DNA from: Lepisosteus oculatus
Taxonomy: Eukaryota; Chordata; Actinopteri; Semionotiformes; Lepisosteidae
Length of the DNA stretch: 64,000 bases
NCBI RefSeq assembly: GCF_040954835.1
Contig: NC_090707.1
Span: 24,384,570 to 24,448,569, forward strand
Direction of reading: 5' to 3'
The translations under genes were made by a program, and so were the position numbers. The notes beneath the pieces are model-generated. The model saw only the letters and a list, made by a program, of their open reading frames with translations, was not told the DNA's origin and did not search any database. Below, piece after piece: positions 1 to 13,100 of this stretch (within the stretch, counting starts at the first letter, position 1; every line of letters starts with the position of its first letter).

Positions 1-877
1 AGAATAATAAATTATACATATTAGTTTGGCAGAGTAATCTAGGTCTCAAAGTGCACATCTGGTATAAAAACAAGACAGAATCCATGCTCTTAAACTCTAG
101 AAGTAGGAATAGTGTAGTACGAGTGTATTTTCCATCTGAAACCAAATTAGCAAGAGCTCCATGTTTCGTGGTTATCAGTTCCCAACAGAGTAAGGTGACA
201 ATGACAATTAGTGGGAAATTCAAATAAAATATTATAGGTTGTTCTTAATAATGTGCTTGTGATGGCGATTTGTGTAAGGGGAGGGGACAGTGTGCCGCAA
301 ATTTGAGAAAAAAAGAGAACTACCATCCCCATCCCCACAAAGCATTGTTGCTCTGAAAGCTGTCCCCATTGACTAGTAGCTCCTACATAGAGCATACTTA
401 ATAGCATTAATCTGAAACATTCTTCATTTTACACTTAAAATGTAACATACAAATCCACACAGATAAGCAAATGAGGTTCTCATACCAGCATTTGAAAGTT
501 GCAATAGGCCATGATACAATGTTTGCTTTGATCATTCAAGCCAGCTTCAAGATCATAAAAGAAATTGAAGTTAAACAATGATGTGTTTTTGGAATTTGCT
601 CATGACTGAAAAGTGACTTGCATAAATACTTCATCACCTTCTTAATGAGAGTTGATTGGCACAAGTAATGAAGCAACAGTTTCAAGATTGGTGAAAATCA
701 AGAACAAAAGAAATGCATTTTTGCAACATGTTGGAGGCTGGACTGAGCATGTATATTGGTCGGTGAACATCCAACAAAATGTTACAGATCTGAGAGAGTG
801 TCATGAAACCTCGTTAAGATCAATGGGGAGGTCCAAGTGTGACAGCTGGGACACTCAATAATGCTCCATACAATTAC
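1..877. other. pcnt intron 18 (left edge)
   Basis: AT-rich intron sequence running off the left edge. I see no exon with usable splice sites and no recognisable repeat. Confidence 0.6.
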
Positions 878-1119
878 CTGCTCTACAGCTTGTTTTTGAA
901 GTTCCTTATATTTTTCACCAACACTCTTCAGGTTTTCAGCATGTTCTTCCTTCAGAAGGGCAATCTGCCTTTCCAGCTGCTGAACTTGCTCCCTCTCCAA
1001 ATTAAGGTGTGCAAGGCTGAGAGAGTGTTCTTCATTAAGAGCACGAACCCGCTGTGCCACCTCTGCCTCTACCTGCCGAGCTACATCCTGGGCACTCTGA
1101 AGACGCAGCTTTGTTATTT
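878..1119 (-). CDS. pcnt: pcnt exon 18 (residues 1525-1605)
   Basis: Reads (E)ITKLRLQSAQDVARQVEAEV and onward; human PCNT has LRLQSAQ in the equivalent place. Acceptor ctgcag, donor gtaatt, phase 0 out. This is the last PCNT exon I can place; the remaining exons lie left of base 1. Confidence 0.9.
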
Positions 1120-4100
1120 CTGCAGGGAAAACACCAACGGTCAATGGAAATGTACCTCTGTGCATGCAAACCAATAATACTGAAACACCAGATTCAAGAT
1201 AAACATTTAAAGAGTATTAAGTAAAGTTTATTATGTACCAACCCAATGTATCCTTTTTAAAATTTATGAATTTACAGAAGATCTAAGGTCATGTTTGATG
1301 CCAATTGTATGATGTATTCAAGTCAGGTAATTCATCAAGCGATTAAACAGCTATTGTGTTCACCAATATGTTGAGTACACACATACAAACAGCTACCACA
1401 GGTTTGTGGTGATGGACTGTGAAGTTATTCAATTGGTTTTTCAGATTCAGTTAATTTATTGGACAATGCAGACTGCAAAACAAATGTGCACCAACATGCA
1501 TCCCTAAAGACAGGTCAACCTCTCATAAGATGGTACACTGTTCAATTAACTGTGTATTGACTAATCTTTAAGTTTTCAAAACGTTAGCTCTCAACACAAG
1601 CAGATAGTTTAGTTTTAGGAGTCGGTTATATTTTGATGGTGAAACAGGAAAGTTTTTGCAAACCAAATGCACTAATAAAAAAAAAATCAACAAACACAAA
1701 ACACTGTTAAACAGAATCACAAAGAACAATAAATGTTCACTAAACTTAAAAACAGCAAGGCATTAAAAGAAAGTTCTGTGATTTTTCTTTCAGATACAAT
1801 TTAATAGCTGGAAGTCACCACAAAATTACGTTAGGTTTCCGATTGAGAGACTTAAAACCAACCATAACAAATTAAAAGTCGATGACTAACCTTTGATGTG
1901 GTTGTCAGACAATTTAGCCCGCAACTGCTCCAGATCCAGAATGTGTTTTGTTTTTAAATCTTCAATCTCCGAGAAATAACGGTCAGCAAGGTCAGTTTTC
2001 ACTTGTAATAAGTCCTCCTTGTACTGAAGTAACAAGTAAGACTTCACATTTTCAAGCTCTTGCTTGTGTTTATCTTCCAGCTGCAGACGAAGGGAGTCCA
2101 GCTCCTCCTGTTCGAGGGAATAAACCACAACTGAGCCTGATAATGCATCATTTATTTATTTTGTGTAACTATTTTGTGTAGCTGGATGATTTAGCCCTAA
2201 AATGTACAGGTTTGTGAAACTTTGTATCCTCTTCTGCTGTACAAAAAAAAACTAAGTACAGAATTTCTAGGTTTGTCAAATTTAACATTAAAACCCTTCT
2301 ACATTAAGGAATGGGAATAAAGCCATGGCAATAAAGTATCACTGCTCACTAACATTGTTCATCCTTACAAAATACTACTGTGAGCTTTCCATATTGCAGG
2401 ATAACATGTATTACCTATCATTTATGTTACGTCAATTCATCCATGAAAGCACTGACAACCGCAACAGGTCTTGATAAGGTTTCCAAAAAAAATCCTTACT
2501 TTATGCTTTTCCAGTTTTTGAGTAATTTCCCCTAAGAGGTCACTTCTCTCTTCATCCACTATTCCTTCAGACAGGCAACTGCAGCAACATGAAACATTCA
2601 AAGTCAACCAAAAAGATTCAGTAGAGCAAGGAAAAAATGGTCAATCTTGACAGATTTCAAATTAGAATGGCTAAAACCTCTCATTTTATTAAACAGCATT
2701 TCAAATGTTTCTGTAACAAGGCAGACTATCAGAATTAACTTACAAGATATGGACTTGAATGTACAGTAGTTTAAAAAAACAGCTTTGCTGAAAATGGGGT
2801 GTGTAACAATGTAATCCCTGATCCTTAAGAGTCACAACCTGTAATGTTCAAATATAAAATATTTTTTCAACTGCATAAAGACAGGGGATTGAGTCCATAA
2901 AGGAGATTTAGATATCATTTGTAATCAAAATACATACAGTCCTGTGAATCTCAAGGATCCAAACTGGCCATTTACAATTTAACTAAACCAATTATCTTCC
3001 TCAACAAAACTCACATGTGGCTGGTTAAAGTAGAGCCCTTCAGGAGAATAACCCTGCAATAGCCACTTATACACTGTCTTGTAAAATACCAATATACTGT
3101 ACAAAAATCTTAGTTGGCATTTCCCCATACTATGAAAAGTGGCAGATTATACAGTATATATACACACACACAGATCACAACATTGAAAGATAAGCTATAT
3201 GGATTACTATATAGCCACAGAACCACATATTAACCTTTACTCATTTATAGGTTGTTTTTAATTCAGGCCTACACAGAAGTTAAAGATGGTACAGAAGGTT
3301 GCATATACTGTATGTAACCTAAACCATTCTTCAGGAGGAGGGCAAGAACAGGCAATAGTGTTCTTGAAATCACAAGCAATCTACAAGCTGTTACTCAATA
3401 TATCAGACATATAGCCAATATTGCACCAGGATGGGACCTAGCTATGCCAATATGTTCATCAGCTGGGTAGAAGAATGCTTCTAGGCTTCCTATACTGGGC
3501 TTTGTCCCTGACCTCTACAAGCGATACATGGATGACTGCATCGGTGCTGCTGCATGCTCTAATGACCAGCTAGAGCACTTCCTGCATCAATTCACAATTC
3601 ACTAGTCAGCAGCCATATCTACAACTCACAACTGGCAACCCACTGAAGCTAAGCAGGTGTGAGCCTGGTCAGTACCTGACTAGGAGACCTCCTGAGAAAA
3701 ACTAAGGTTGCTGCTGGAAGAGGTGTTAGTGGGGCCAGCAGGGGGCGCTCACCCTGCAGTCCATGTGGGCCTTAATGCCCCAGTATAGCGACAGGGACAC
3801 TATACTGTAAACGGGGCCCGGCCTTCGGATGAGACGTAAAACCGAGGTCTTGACTCTCTGTGGTCATTAAAAATCCCAGGGTGTTTCTCGAAAAGAGTAG
3901 GGGTGTAACTCCGGCATCCTGGCCAAATTTCCCTTTGGCCCTTAAAAATCATGGCCTCCTAATCCCCCTCTATGAATTGGCTTCATTACTCTGCTCTCCT
4001 CCCCACTGATAGCTGATGTGTGGTGAGTGTTCTGGCTCACTATAGCTGCTGTCACATCATCCAGGATGCTGCACATTGGTGGTGGTGGAGGGGAGTCCCC

Positions 4101-7100
4101 ATTACCTGTAAAGCACCTTGAGTGGAGTGTCCAGAAAAGCGCTACATAAGTGTAAGCAATTATTATTACTAATTCTGACCCATCCCTCAAATATACAGTT
4201 AACATATCTTCCACCACTCTTCCGTTTCTAGACGTATATTTATGTATTAACCATCCACAACTCTCTACCTCGGTCTATTACAAACCCATAGATTCACACA
4301 GCTATCTGCTATACAGCTCTTTTCATCCCTTTTTCACAGTTCCTCAGGCTACGTCGACTCTGCAGTGACGGTATAGATTTCTAGAACCAAGCATTTAAAA
4401 TGCATTCTCCCCCCCATCAACCGGGGATAACCCACCCAGGTTATCGAGAGAGCCCTCTCCTGGGCCAAAAACAGCCCTCGGATCATCAACTCGATCAGGA
4501 ACTCATTGTCTCACAACCACATTCCCTTGGTGCTTCCCCACCACCATAACACCCTTTCTATCCCCAAGACCATCATTAACAACTACTCCATTTTACAGGA
4601 CGATCCCTCCATCGGTCCCCTTTTTTCCCCATGACCACCCAATCTATATAAACTTCTTGTTCACAGCTCCCTTGACCACACTCAGCAACCATCCCCACCA
4701 GGCACCTTCCCCTGCAACAGAACTCCCTGCATCACCTGCAAATACATATCTAACAACACGCTCATTCAGGGCCCCTCAGGTCAATTCCAGATCACCCAGA
4801 TGACACCCTGTATCTCCAGCAACCTCATTTACTGCATCTCTTGAAAAAAACACTGGGCTATCTATGTTGGGGAAACAGGAAGGAGACTAGGAGACTGCTT
4901 CAGAGAACATGTTAGGGGTGGGAAGATAAAAGATTTCTCCAAGCCCACAGTTTCTCATTTCACCTCAGATGGCCATGATCACACTGATCTCTCCATCTCT
5001 GTTCTCAAAGAAGGGTTTCTCAACTCCCATAGCAGAAAGACGACAAAAACTAAACTCATCCTGAAACTAGGTTCACACCCTCCCCCTTCTCTCAATGATA
5101 TTTATTTTCATGTAATCTCGTCTTTTCTCATGCAGGTTTTGGACTTCACACCTTTCTCCAACCCTCTCCACTTTGCACTTCCCATGTGGCCTCTCTGCCT
5201 CTCCCCCCTCCACTTTTCCAGCTTTTGTTCTCAGGTGCTATTTAACCTTTGCCGGCTACCCTGTCTTTCTCACACCTGAAGAAGGCTCCACGGCCAAAAC
5301 ATTGTATTTCCTTTCTTTTCAGCATGGAATAAACCCATTACCTATCCTAAATTGGGCTCTTTTGTTCACTACTGAAATGTTTATTAAGGAGACACTCAAG
5401 ACATTTTTTAACCTATCAGTTACCTGTTTTTGTTCCAATACTATGCCATGCCAGGAATAAGCAAACCAAGTGACCATGATCAGCATTCCCTGGCTAGTGA
5501 AATTTTATTTAGAGAGATGCTCTGAACTCTGCTGAAGAGTGTGACAATACTACCCTAAAACATTGCCACATTCATCGCTGAAAAATGTTTTCTGAGTGTT
5601 TATAATAGATAAACCTTCAAATGGCAACCTAAGCAAAAAAAGCTGAAGTGCACATACAGCTTTCAGATACTGTTTAAGCAGAAACCCAACCTACCTGACA
5701 TCCCCAGTTTCTAGGAAAGATTCCTCCTTGGCTCCTTTCTCCAACCTGAGCTGCAGTATTGTTATTTCTTCCCTGTAGCTCTCCTCCGCGTAGCGGAGTC
5801 TTTGCTCAAAGTATGTCCGCAGGTTCTCTAGCTCAAGCTCATTGTGTGCCTGGAGGTCCCGGCGCTGCTGGTTGAACTCCTGCTTGAGTCGCTCAAGATC
5901 TTCCACATGGGATGAACGTGCTAACAGCTGCTCTTTAAGCTCTGGGGGGTGTACAAAATCAATACCTAATGAATTTAGCCCATTTCACATTGGTTTTAAC
6001 TTCCATTTCTGCATGCCTTCTATGCAATTCAGTTTTGGTTTAACCTTTCACCATAAGGTAAAGTTTATGGTGAAAACAGCAAAGCTTCCAAAATAAGACA
6101 TTAACACGGCACAAAAAAATCTATCAACTGTCATCACATTGTTGGGGGGGGACGACGGAGGTGGTGATAGTGTCATTTTACCTTAAAACATGTCTCTAGA
6201 AAAATATTGTTCAACTCAGGAAAGGGAAGAGGGAATATTTTCCCCAAGTTGGAGACCATCACAAATTCGGAAGCACCTACCACCCAGTTCCTGCCGGCTG
6301 GTACGCATGCTCTCTAGCTGAGACCACAGGTTGGCCACTTCTTGCTCCGAGCGGGACTTCAGCTCATCGTATTCTACCTGGATCTTCTCCATCTGTTAAT
6401 CCATGCCGAAGAAAGAAAGGTTTAACAGCAACTTATGCACTGGGAGAACAGCATCTTCAAAATCAAGCTACCTTATCCAAGAATTATTTAAATATTCGCC
6501 TAAAAGAAAGAAAGGCAATCAAGCAAATTGTTTAAATCGGGAATGTCCAACTCATTGTAATGATGGGCCTGATTTGATTTGAATACTAGGCAAAACCATT
6601 ACATAGTGTTTTGCACTTTTGCAAATCAACTTTGAAATGCAGTAAGCAGTCATTGTATCTTCACTAAATGTCAGTTTGGCAAACTACATAAATCTACCAC
6701 TCGCTATAACACTTGATTTTGGAGTTTTAGCTAAAATGAAGCGTGAATGTTAATAGCATACTTCTTTTTCACCATTTTTGCTACAAAAAGCATTTCCCTT
6801 CAAAGGATTTTATTGCCTTATTTAATATATCAGCAAAACATTCCTGGTGCTTCAGGCGTTACGTACACAAATAAGGAAAACAATTCCCTAGGCTATAAAA
6901 CTAAGTTAAAGGAATGAAAGACTAGCAGTCAAAAACATTTGCATTGCCTTAAATTTTGTACACTAGTACCACATGACATAATACGTAAAAGTACAGTTAA
7001 ATGCACTAAAAATCATAGTGTTCTTATTTTGACAATTTAGCGTTCTTGATTTTCTTATCAAGTAATAGAAGTTGACTTTCATTATGCAAAATGTTCCATT

Positions 7101-10100
7101 CTCTGGGGGAAAGAAGATGGGTGTATGTTACAATAACTGCAGGTAAAACAGATGAAATGCAAGTATATGGGCTTTGGGATTAGTGATCACCTGTAAACTT
7201 CACCTGAGGGACCAACAACACTAGCATGAAAATTGAGGCAATCTACCTTTTGATTTCATGTTGTTAAATGGGGAAACCAAATTCACAAAGGGCAAGGTTA
7301 TAAAGGACACTGAACAACAAACAGAAAAGGCAGAACAATATTTTTTAAGCAATACAAAATTATTATAGCTACTGTTCTTTACCAACATGTACCTGTCAAA
7401 ATCAAGTATGCTAGCTTTCCATTCGCTTCTACAAAAATATTTAAATTTCACTTCTCATAGACACTATTTTTATTCAATGACACAATAAGGCTCTCACTAC
7501 TAGGTTTAAAATGCTCCTTCTGAAACCACAAATACTTGGTTCGCGAGACAGATCTGGCATAATGTTTGCCACCCCTGATTTAAATTAAATTCTATGGATA
7601 ATTTTACAACTCATGTTAATCAGCTCTAGTCACACTAAAAAGACAAGTTATGAGAACAGGCTACTCCTGTTTCAATGGGACAGAACTATGAAGTTCTAAA
7701 TAAGCTGCCCTTGCCTGCTGCTGCAGCTGTCCTTTCTCCGAGTTTCTGGTGGTCAGCTCCTGCAAAAGGGATGCATGCTCCTCCTGCTGCCTCGTCTCCA
7801 GCTCCCGCAGAGCGGCACCATGCTTCTTCTCCAAGTCCTCCAGTGCACCTGGACACAGCAACACTTTGGGTACAGTGTGATACTAACAGTATCGGAAACC
7901 CATGGAAAAACTGAAGAACATACTATATATATACACACAAGCAAATGTCTGTGGTCCCTTTTCGAAAAAGGGAAAGTTCACCCCCATCCAGAAAAAAAGG
8001 CTTTTAGATACGTTTAATTTGTTGTTCCATGGACTGAAATGGACAAATGTGCTGTAACGTGAAAATAGTCTCTAGACCAGTATATCAGGCAAATCACTGT
8101 ACTTTCCAACAGGTACACCAACAAGAGGTTAAAGGTTAAAGCAACTAGTCTTTTGACTTCCGATATTTTTTATGCATTATTGCCATCCTTCTGCGAGATC
8201 TATGAATTATGATAATGTGATAATTTTATGCATTATGCATAAGGAAGAGGTACTCACGGGTAGTGCTGTCTCTTTCTGAACAAGTGCAGCTCAGCAGCTC
8301 CTCCAGCCTGTGGATCTCCTGGTGACTTCGGCTTTGCAGCTCTTCCAGCTGAGCCTGTTTCTCATTCAGTCTCTGCTGCAGCTCTCCAAGGCTCTTCTCT
8401 GACTCCTCCTTCCATTCCAGTTTCAGAGCCTACACATAAACCAGCAATGCAAGCACTGATTCCAGTGTTTCATCGGATATTTGGAAACTTTTCGAAAAGC
8501 TTGTTTGTACTCAGTAGAATCTAGTACTAGATTCTGGCTATTAATCAGATGTATGCTGTCAAGTACAGTTTCATTAACTGACCTGTAAACACAAACACCT
8601 TAAACCCTTTCCATTAAAAATGAGCACAAAGTGTCCAAAAACATTTACAAATCAAATTATAGAAAACAAGAAGCACGATCTCTGTAGGAAAAATCCAAAT
8701 TACCAGCACGCAGCAATCACTAGTGACAAAACCAATGTGTAAGTTTTAACCTTTGAGAGTTCATAACCAAATAAGTAATTTGAATGTAGAATCGATTACT
8801 TTAATTTCAGATATTGCCTTATCTGATTGTTAATAAATAATTCACTGAATTTTAATATTCCAATATTAACATTCATAAGTTGTTGCTTGGGAAAAACCAA
8901 GCACGCCAATTTTTGCTAGAGCTCATAACATTTTATACATGGGTAGTGGCCGGAAAATTGAAATGACAATATAAAAATCACTTTATGGGGCAATGGGTCA
9001 CCTTCACTTGTTTTAGAAAGCTTAGTCTACCAATGTCTAGAATTCTGCAAGACGGATGCGTTAATTAACTCAAGCCTGGAGGGTGGAAAACTTTCAGAAA
9101 TCAATCCAAATATCCCATAAATGCACAGTTGGGCTCATATCTGCTGACTAAGAAGGCCACGACATATGGATGAAAGTGCCATGCTATTCAACCCATTGGG
9201 TGACACCACATGCTCTGTAGATGGGGGGGGAGAATAAAGCATTTCTCCTAAAAAAAGAAATGCTTCAACATGGCATGAAAATGATCATTCAGTACTATTA
9301 AGTAATAATTAGCACTGATCTTGACTTCTAACGGAATGAGTGCCCCTTAATATTACAGAACCCTTCACTGTCAGAACCAGGGGTTGCACAGCTGTAGAGT
9401 TCTATAGGTTGGCACCACACATGCACTCGTCTGTTTTTTTTCCCCAAGCAAAGGAGGGATCATTCACCTGAACACATTTCTTCAATGCTTGATAGGCATT
9501 ACCTGTGCTTTTGCACCACTGGACTCAAGCATGCATTTCCATTTGTGATGAGCAGTCTGTGCACTGCAACCCAATTACAATCTGCGGAGTTCTTAGCAGA
9601 CCGTTGACTAAACTGGATTCTAACCCCTTGTTAAAATTTGCATTCAATTGATTTTTAGCTTCCTGCCCATTTTGCCTTGCACTTCAAATTAAAGCATACT
9701 GTAGATAGCATGATCTTAGTGGACAGAAGTGCGTGCTCAGTTACCCTATGCCGATCTCCTTCCCTCAGACCTTCATGTATCTGTCGCTTATAAAATTATT
9801 GTAAAATGTAACTAAAACTGCTTTCCAGTCACTTCACATTAATTACATTTATCAAAACATGCTATTAATAAGTGTCATTTACTAATAATGACTCTTAATG
9901 CCTAGTCTTCTTATTAGAAACAGTATTACAGCTAATGCATATAGAGACTGCAGTATGTGATGGAGAATATTCAGATATCTGTGGGAGTAATGAGAACTGA
10001 AATTAAATACATATTTAAACTGAGTGTAAGTCTTAAATGTTTGTCACATCTGAGTGTCATTTGAATGGATTTGCTGTTTTTTTTATGTGGTGGGACTAAA

Positions 10101-13100
10101 CTTACAGTTCCCAGGAAAAGCAGGTTTATTGAGAAAATGGGGGTGCAGAGAATACGTTATGTAGGCAAACATAAGGGTACACTGAAAAACACTCATGGAA
10201 GAAGTGCAACAAGTTATGCACTTTCACAGGCTACTTTATAGTATTGCAGACAAATGTAGCCTATACATAAGATCTAAAGGGTGATGTTTGCTTATATTTC
10301 TGAAGGATCTCCTATGAATAATTTATCAATGGAAATAAAAGCCGCTTTATTACAATTGCAAATTCAAAACCAGAGCTGCTGTATTCGTTTGTTTCATGAC
10401 TGCTTGCAATTGAGTACCACATTAACAGTTACATACCATCATCTGGTATTTCTAAGCATAAATGCAGTTCTTAACTTTAAATTACAATCAGGGACATTGG
10501 TATATACAAAGATGAAAGACAAAGGAAAAATTAAATATTAACATTTGAATCTGTTCAGTAAATTCTGATTCACAGCCCCCTTCAGTTCTTGCCAATTAGA
10601 ACAATGCTAACCCCTTAGCACAGGTTCAGCTGGTCTCCAACTTTGTCTCGCACGTTTGTGGTTGCAATTGAACTCAGAGCTGGAGATCTTCACATAGTAC
10701 TGGATTAAATAGTCCGCAAAATAGTACACAGCTGCATGCTAAATCTAGAAGTTCTTTCCCTAAAGCTCCTGCCAAACACACCTCAACAATCACACCTCTT
10801 TCCAAGTCACTAAGGTCTCCTCTTGCGGTCACGCTAATCTAAATTATAGACAAACAGGTCTCATTTACCTTGGCGGTTCAATTTATGGCTACTATTAGCC
10901 TACTCTGTTATGATCCTGGCTGTGTGTATTATAGAGCCATAAGAACAAGGTCGGAAAACCTTTAATGTGAACAAAGCAATCCCACTACCTCTATTTTATT
11001 GGCGTGATTTTCCTCCATTTGGGTTTTCAGTTCCGATATCTCAGTCTCCCATGCATTCTTCATTTCATCTGGGGGAAAAGAGAATCAAGGAACAATTTGC
11101 CATTGAACATGTACCTCCATGGAAACTTTTGTTTTGAAAATGTATCTGAATGTGGAATCAAATGGGGTTTTAAAATCATTGTATTTTCATGTAGACAATA
11201 TGATTTAAATATTCACTGGCCCACTATTTATACACAAAGTTATAACAGAGGCTCAAGGGATATGAAGAAAACACTGAAACTAACACTGAATAATTACTAC
11301 AGACAACCCACTTGTGCTTTAAATAGGTGAGGTGAACATGGAATAAAGAATAAATGGGAATAAACCTTTCCTTTTAAGCTTAAAGTACTCAAAGAATTAA
11401 TGAAAGAGGAAATAATTATCAAATATATTCCAGGAAATTAATACAACACCTTAAAACTGATGGTTTCCCATTCAACTCACCAATCTCCTGCTGATACTGC
11501 CGAGCGACACACTGGCTCTGCTCCCGGTGCTGCTCCCGGAGGCGCTCTAGCTCAAACTGCATGCGAGTCTGCAGCATGGCACTCTCCTGCGACCTCTTGG
11601 CATTAAGACTCTCCTGAAGCTCACTCAGGGCCGCCTCCTTGTCGCGCTGCAGGTTGTTCTGAGACAGCTCCAGCTGAGCTGTGTGCAAGTTGGTCAGACT
11701 CAGCCTCAACGCCTCTATCTCCAGGTGCTTCTCCATCTGGAAGCAAGGGGACTTCGTTGGGGGGAGTTCAACTGCTTTGCCATAATCACCAAAGAAAAAC
11801 CCTGCTTCCAATATTCACTTGGATATCAATTTCATTTATCTATTCATCTTCAAAATTGGGGTTAGCCTACCATATCAAGGAGCAACAGCACAAGTCTTCT
11901 AGGTCCTGAATCATTATAAGCTGACTTAATGACCGATTTGAAATTTAGTAAGTTGCTTGGCTCAACCAAGTCTTGTAGCTTCCAGAAGAGGTGCTTTGAG
12001 GCTCCATTGTTTTTATTTTTATTAGAACATCTGTAAATCACTTCACTTGAACAAGTTGAGAGCTTTCCTATACATAATTATTCCACATAATAAGAAATTA
12101 TGATCAACTGTATAAACATGTTGAACTAGGGTTCTCTAGGACCAGAGTTGAAGAACATTAGATCCTTACAAATTGAATTTAAAATTCCCTTCAAACTGTG
12201 AGAAATGATGCGCCCTATTATTCCTATATATTCCTGCGCCCTATATTAACCAGTACCATTTACACTACCCCCTGTATATGGTTTCCTAATCTGTGTAATG
12301 AATCATAGGACTTTTTATATAAAAGTAAACCAGCAAAGAACCAGGAAGACAAAAATATAAAATGCAAATTATGAGCTAAATGTGAAATGTTTTTTCTATT
12401 ACACCCTTACAAAAAGCATTCCTTAGCAACCATTTTTAGCAGGATGGAACTGTTTAAGGAAAATGGAATAAATGAATGCATACAAAGGGTTATGGGATGT
12501 GCACTGATCTCACCTGAACTTGGTGAAGCTCAGCCTGGTAAGCTGCTTCCATGCGCTCTTTCAGCTCATCAGACAGCTCCTGCTGTTCACTGTTCAGCTC
12601 TGCGCGCAGACACCTGAGTTCTTCCTTCTGTTTTGTGAGGAGCTCAGCAATCTCTCGTTCATGCTCACGCTCGTGGATCTGACCAAATCAGTATGGGCAA
12701 TAAAACAATTTTGGTTAGCAGTCCTTGGTAAACTGTCGAGCACTTACTAAATACTAAGGTCCTGAATTGAAAACTCAACTAATTATTTAATATATTCTCA
12801 ATTTAAAAGATCTAAATAATTCATAACATTATGCAAAACAAACTCTGGCCTCAGGCAGTAGAACTGAACACCACTAAGAGCAGAGAACAAGGCACACCCA
12901 TACCTGTTTAACCAACCCAATCTGCTTCTTCTGCTCCTCCTCCAAACCTGATTTTTGCTCAGACAGTCTCTTCTCCATCTCTGCATTCAGCTCTTTGATC
13001 TAGAAATACAAGCAGAGCAAACACTTCTAAAGCACAGGTCAAATAACTCTTCTGGCGAAGTATTTTACCTCAGGTAGACACTCATTTCCTACAAACTGAC

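Noticed and set aside
147..407. 86-codon minus-strand frame near the left edge, as a further pcnt exon
   Set aside because: Hydrophobic and Cys-rich, unlike the coiled-coil exons, and lacking suitable splice sites in phase 0.
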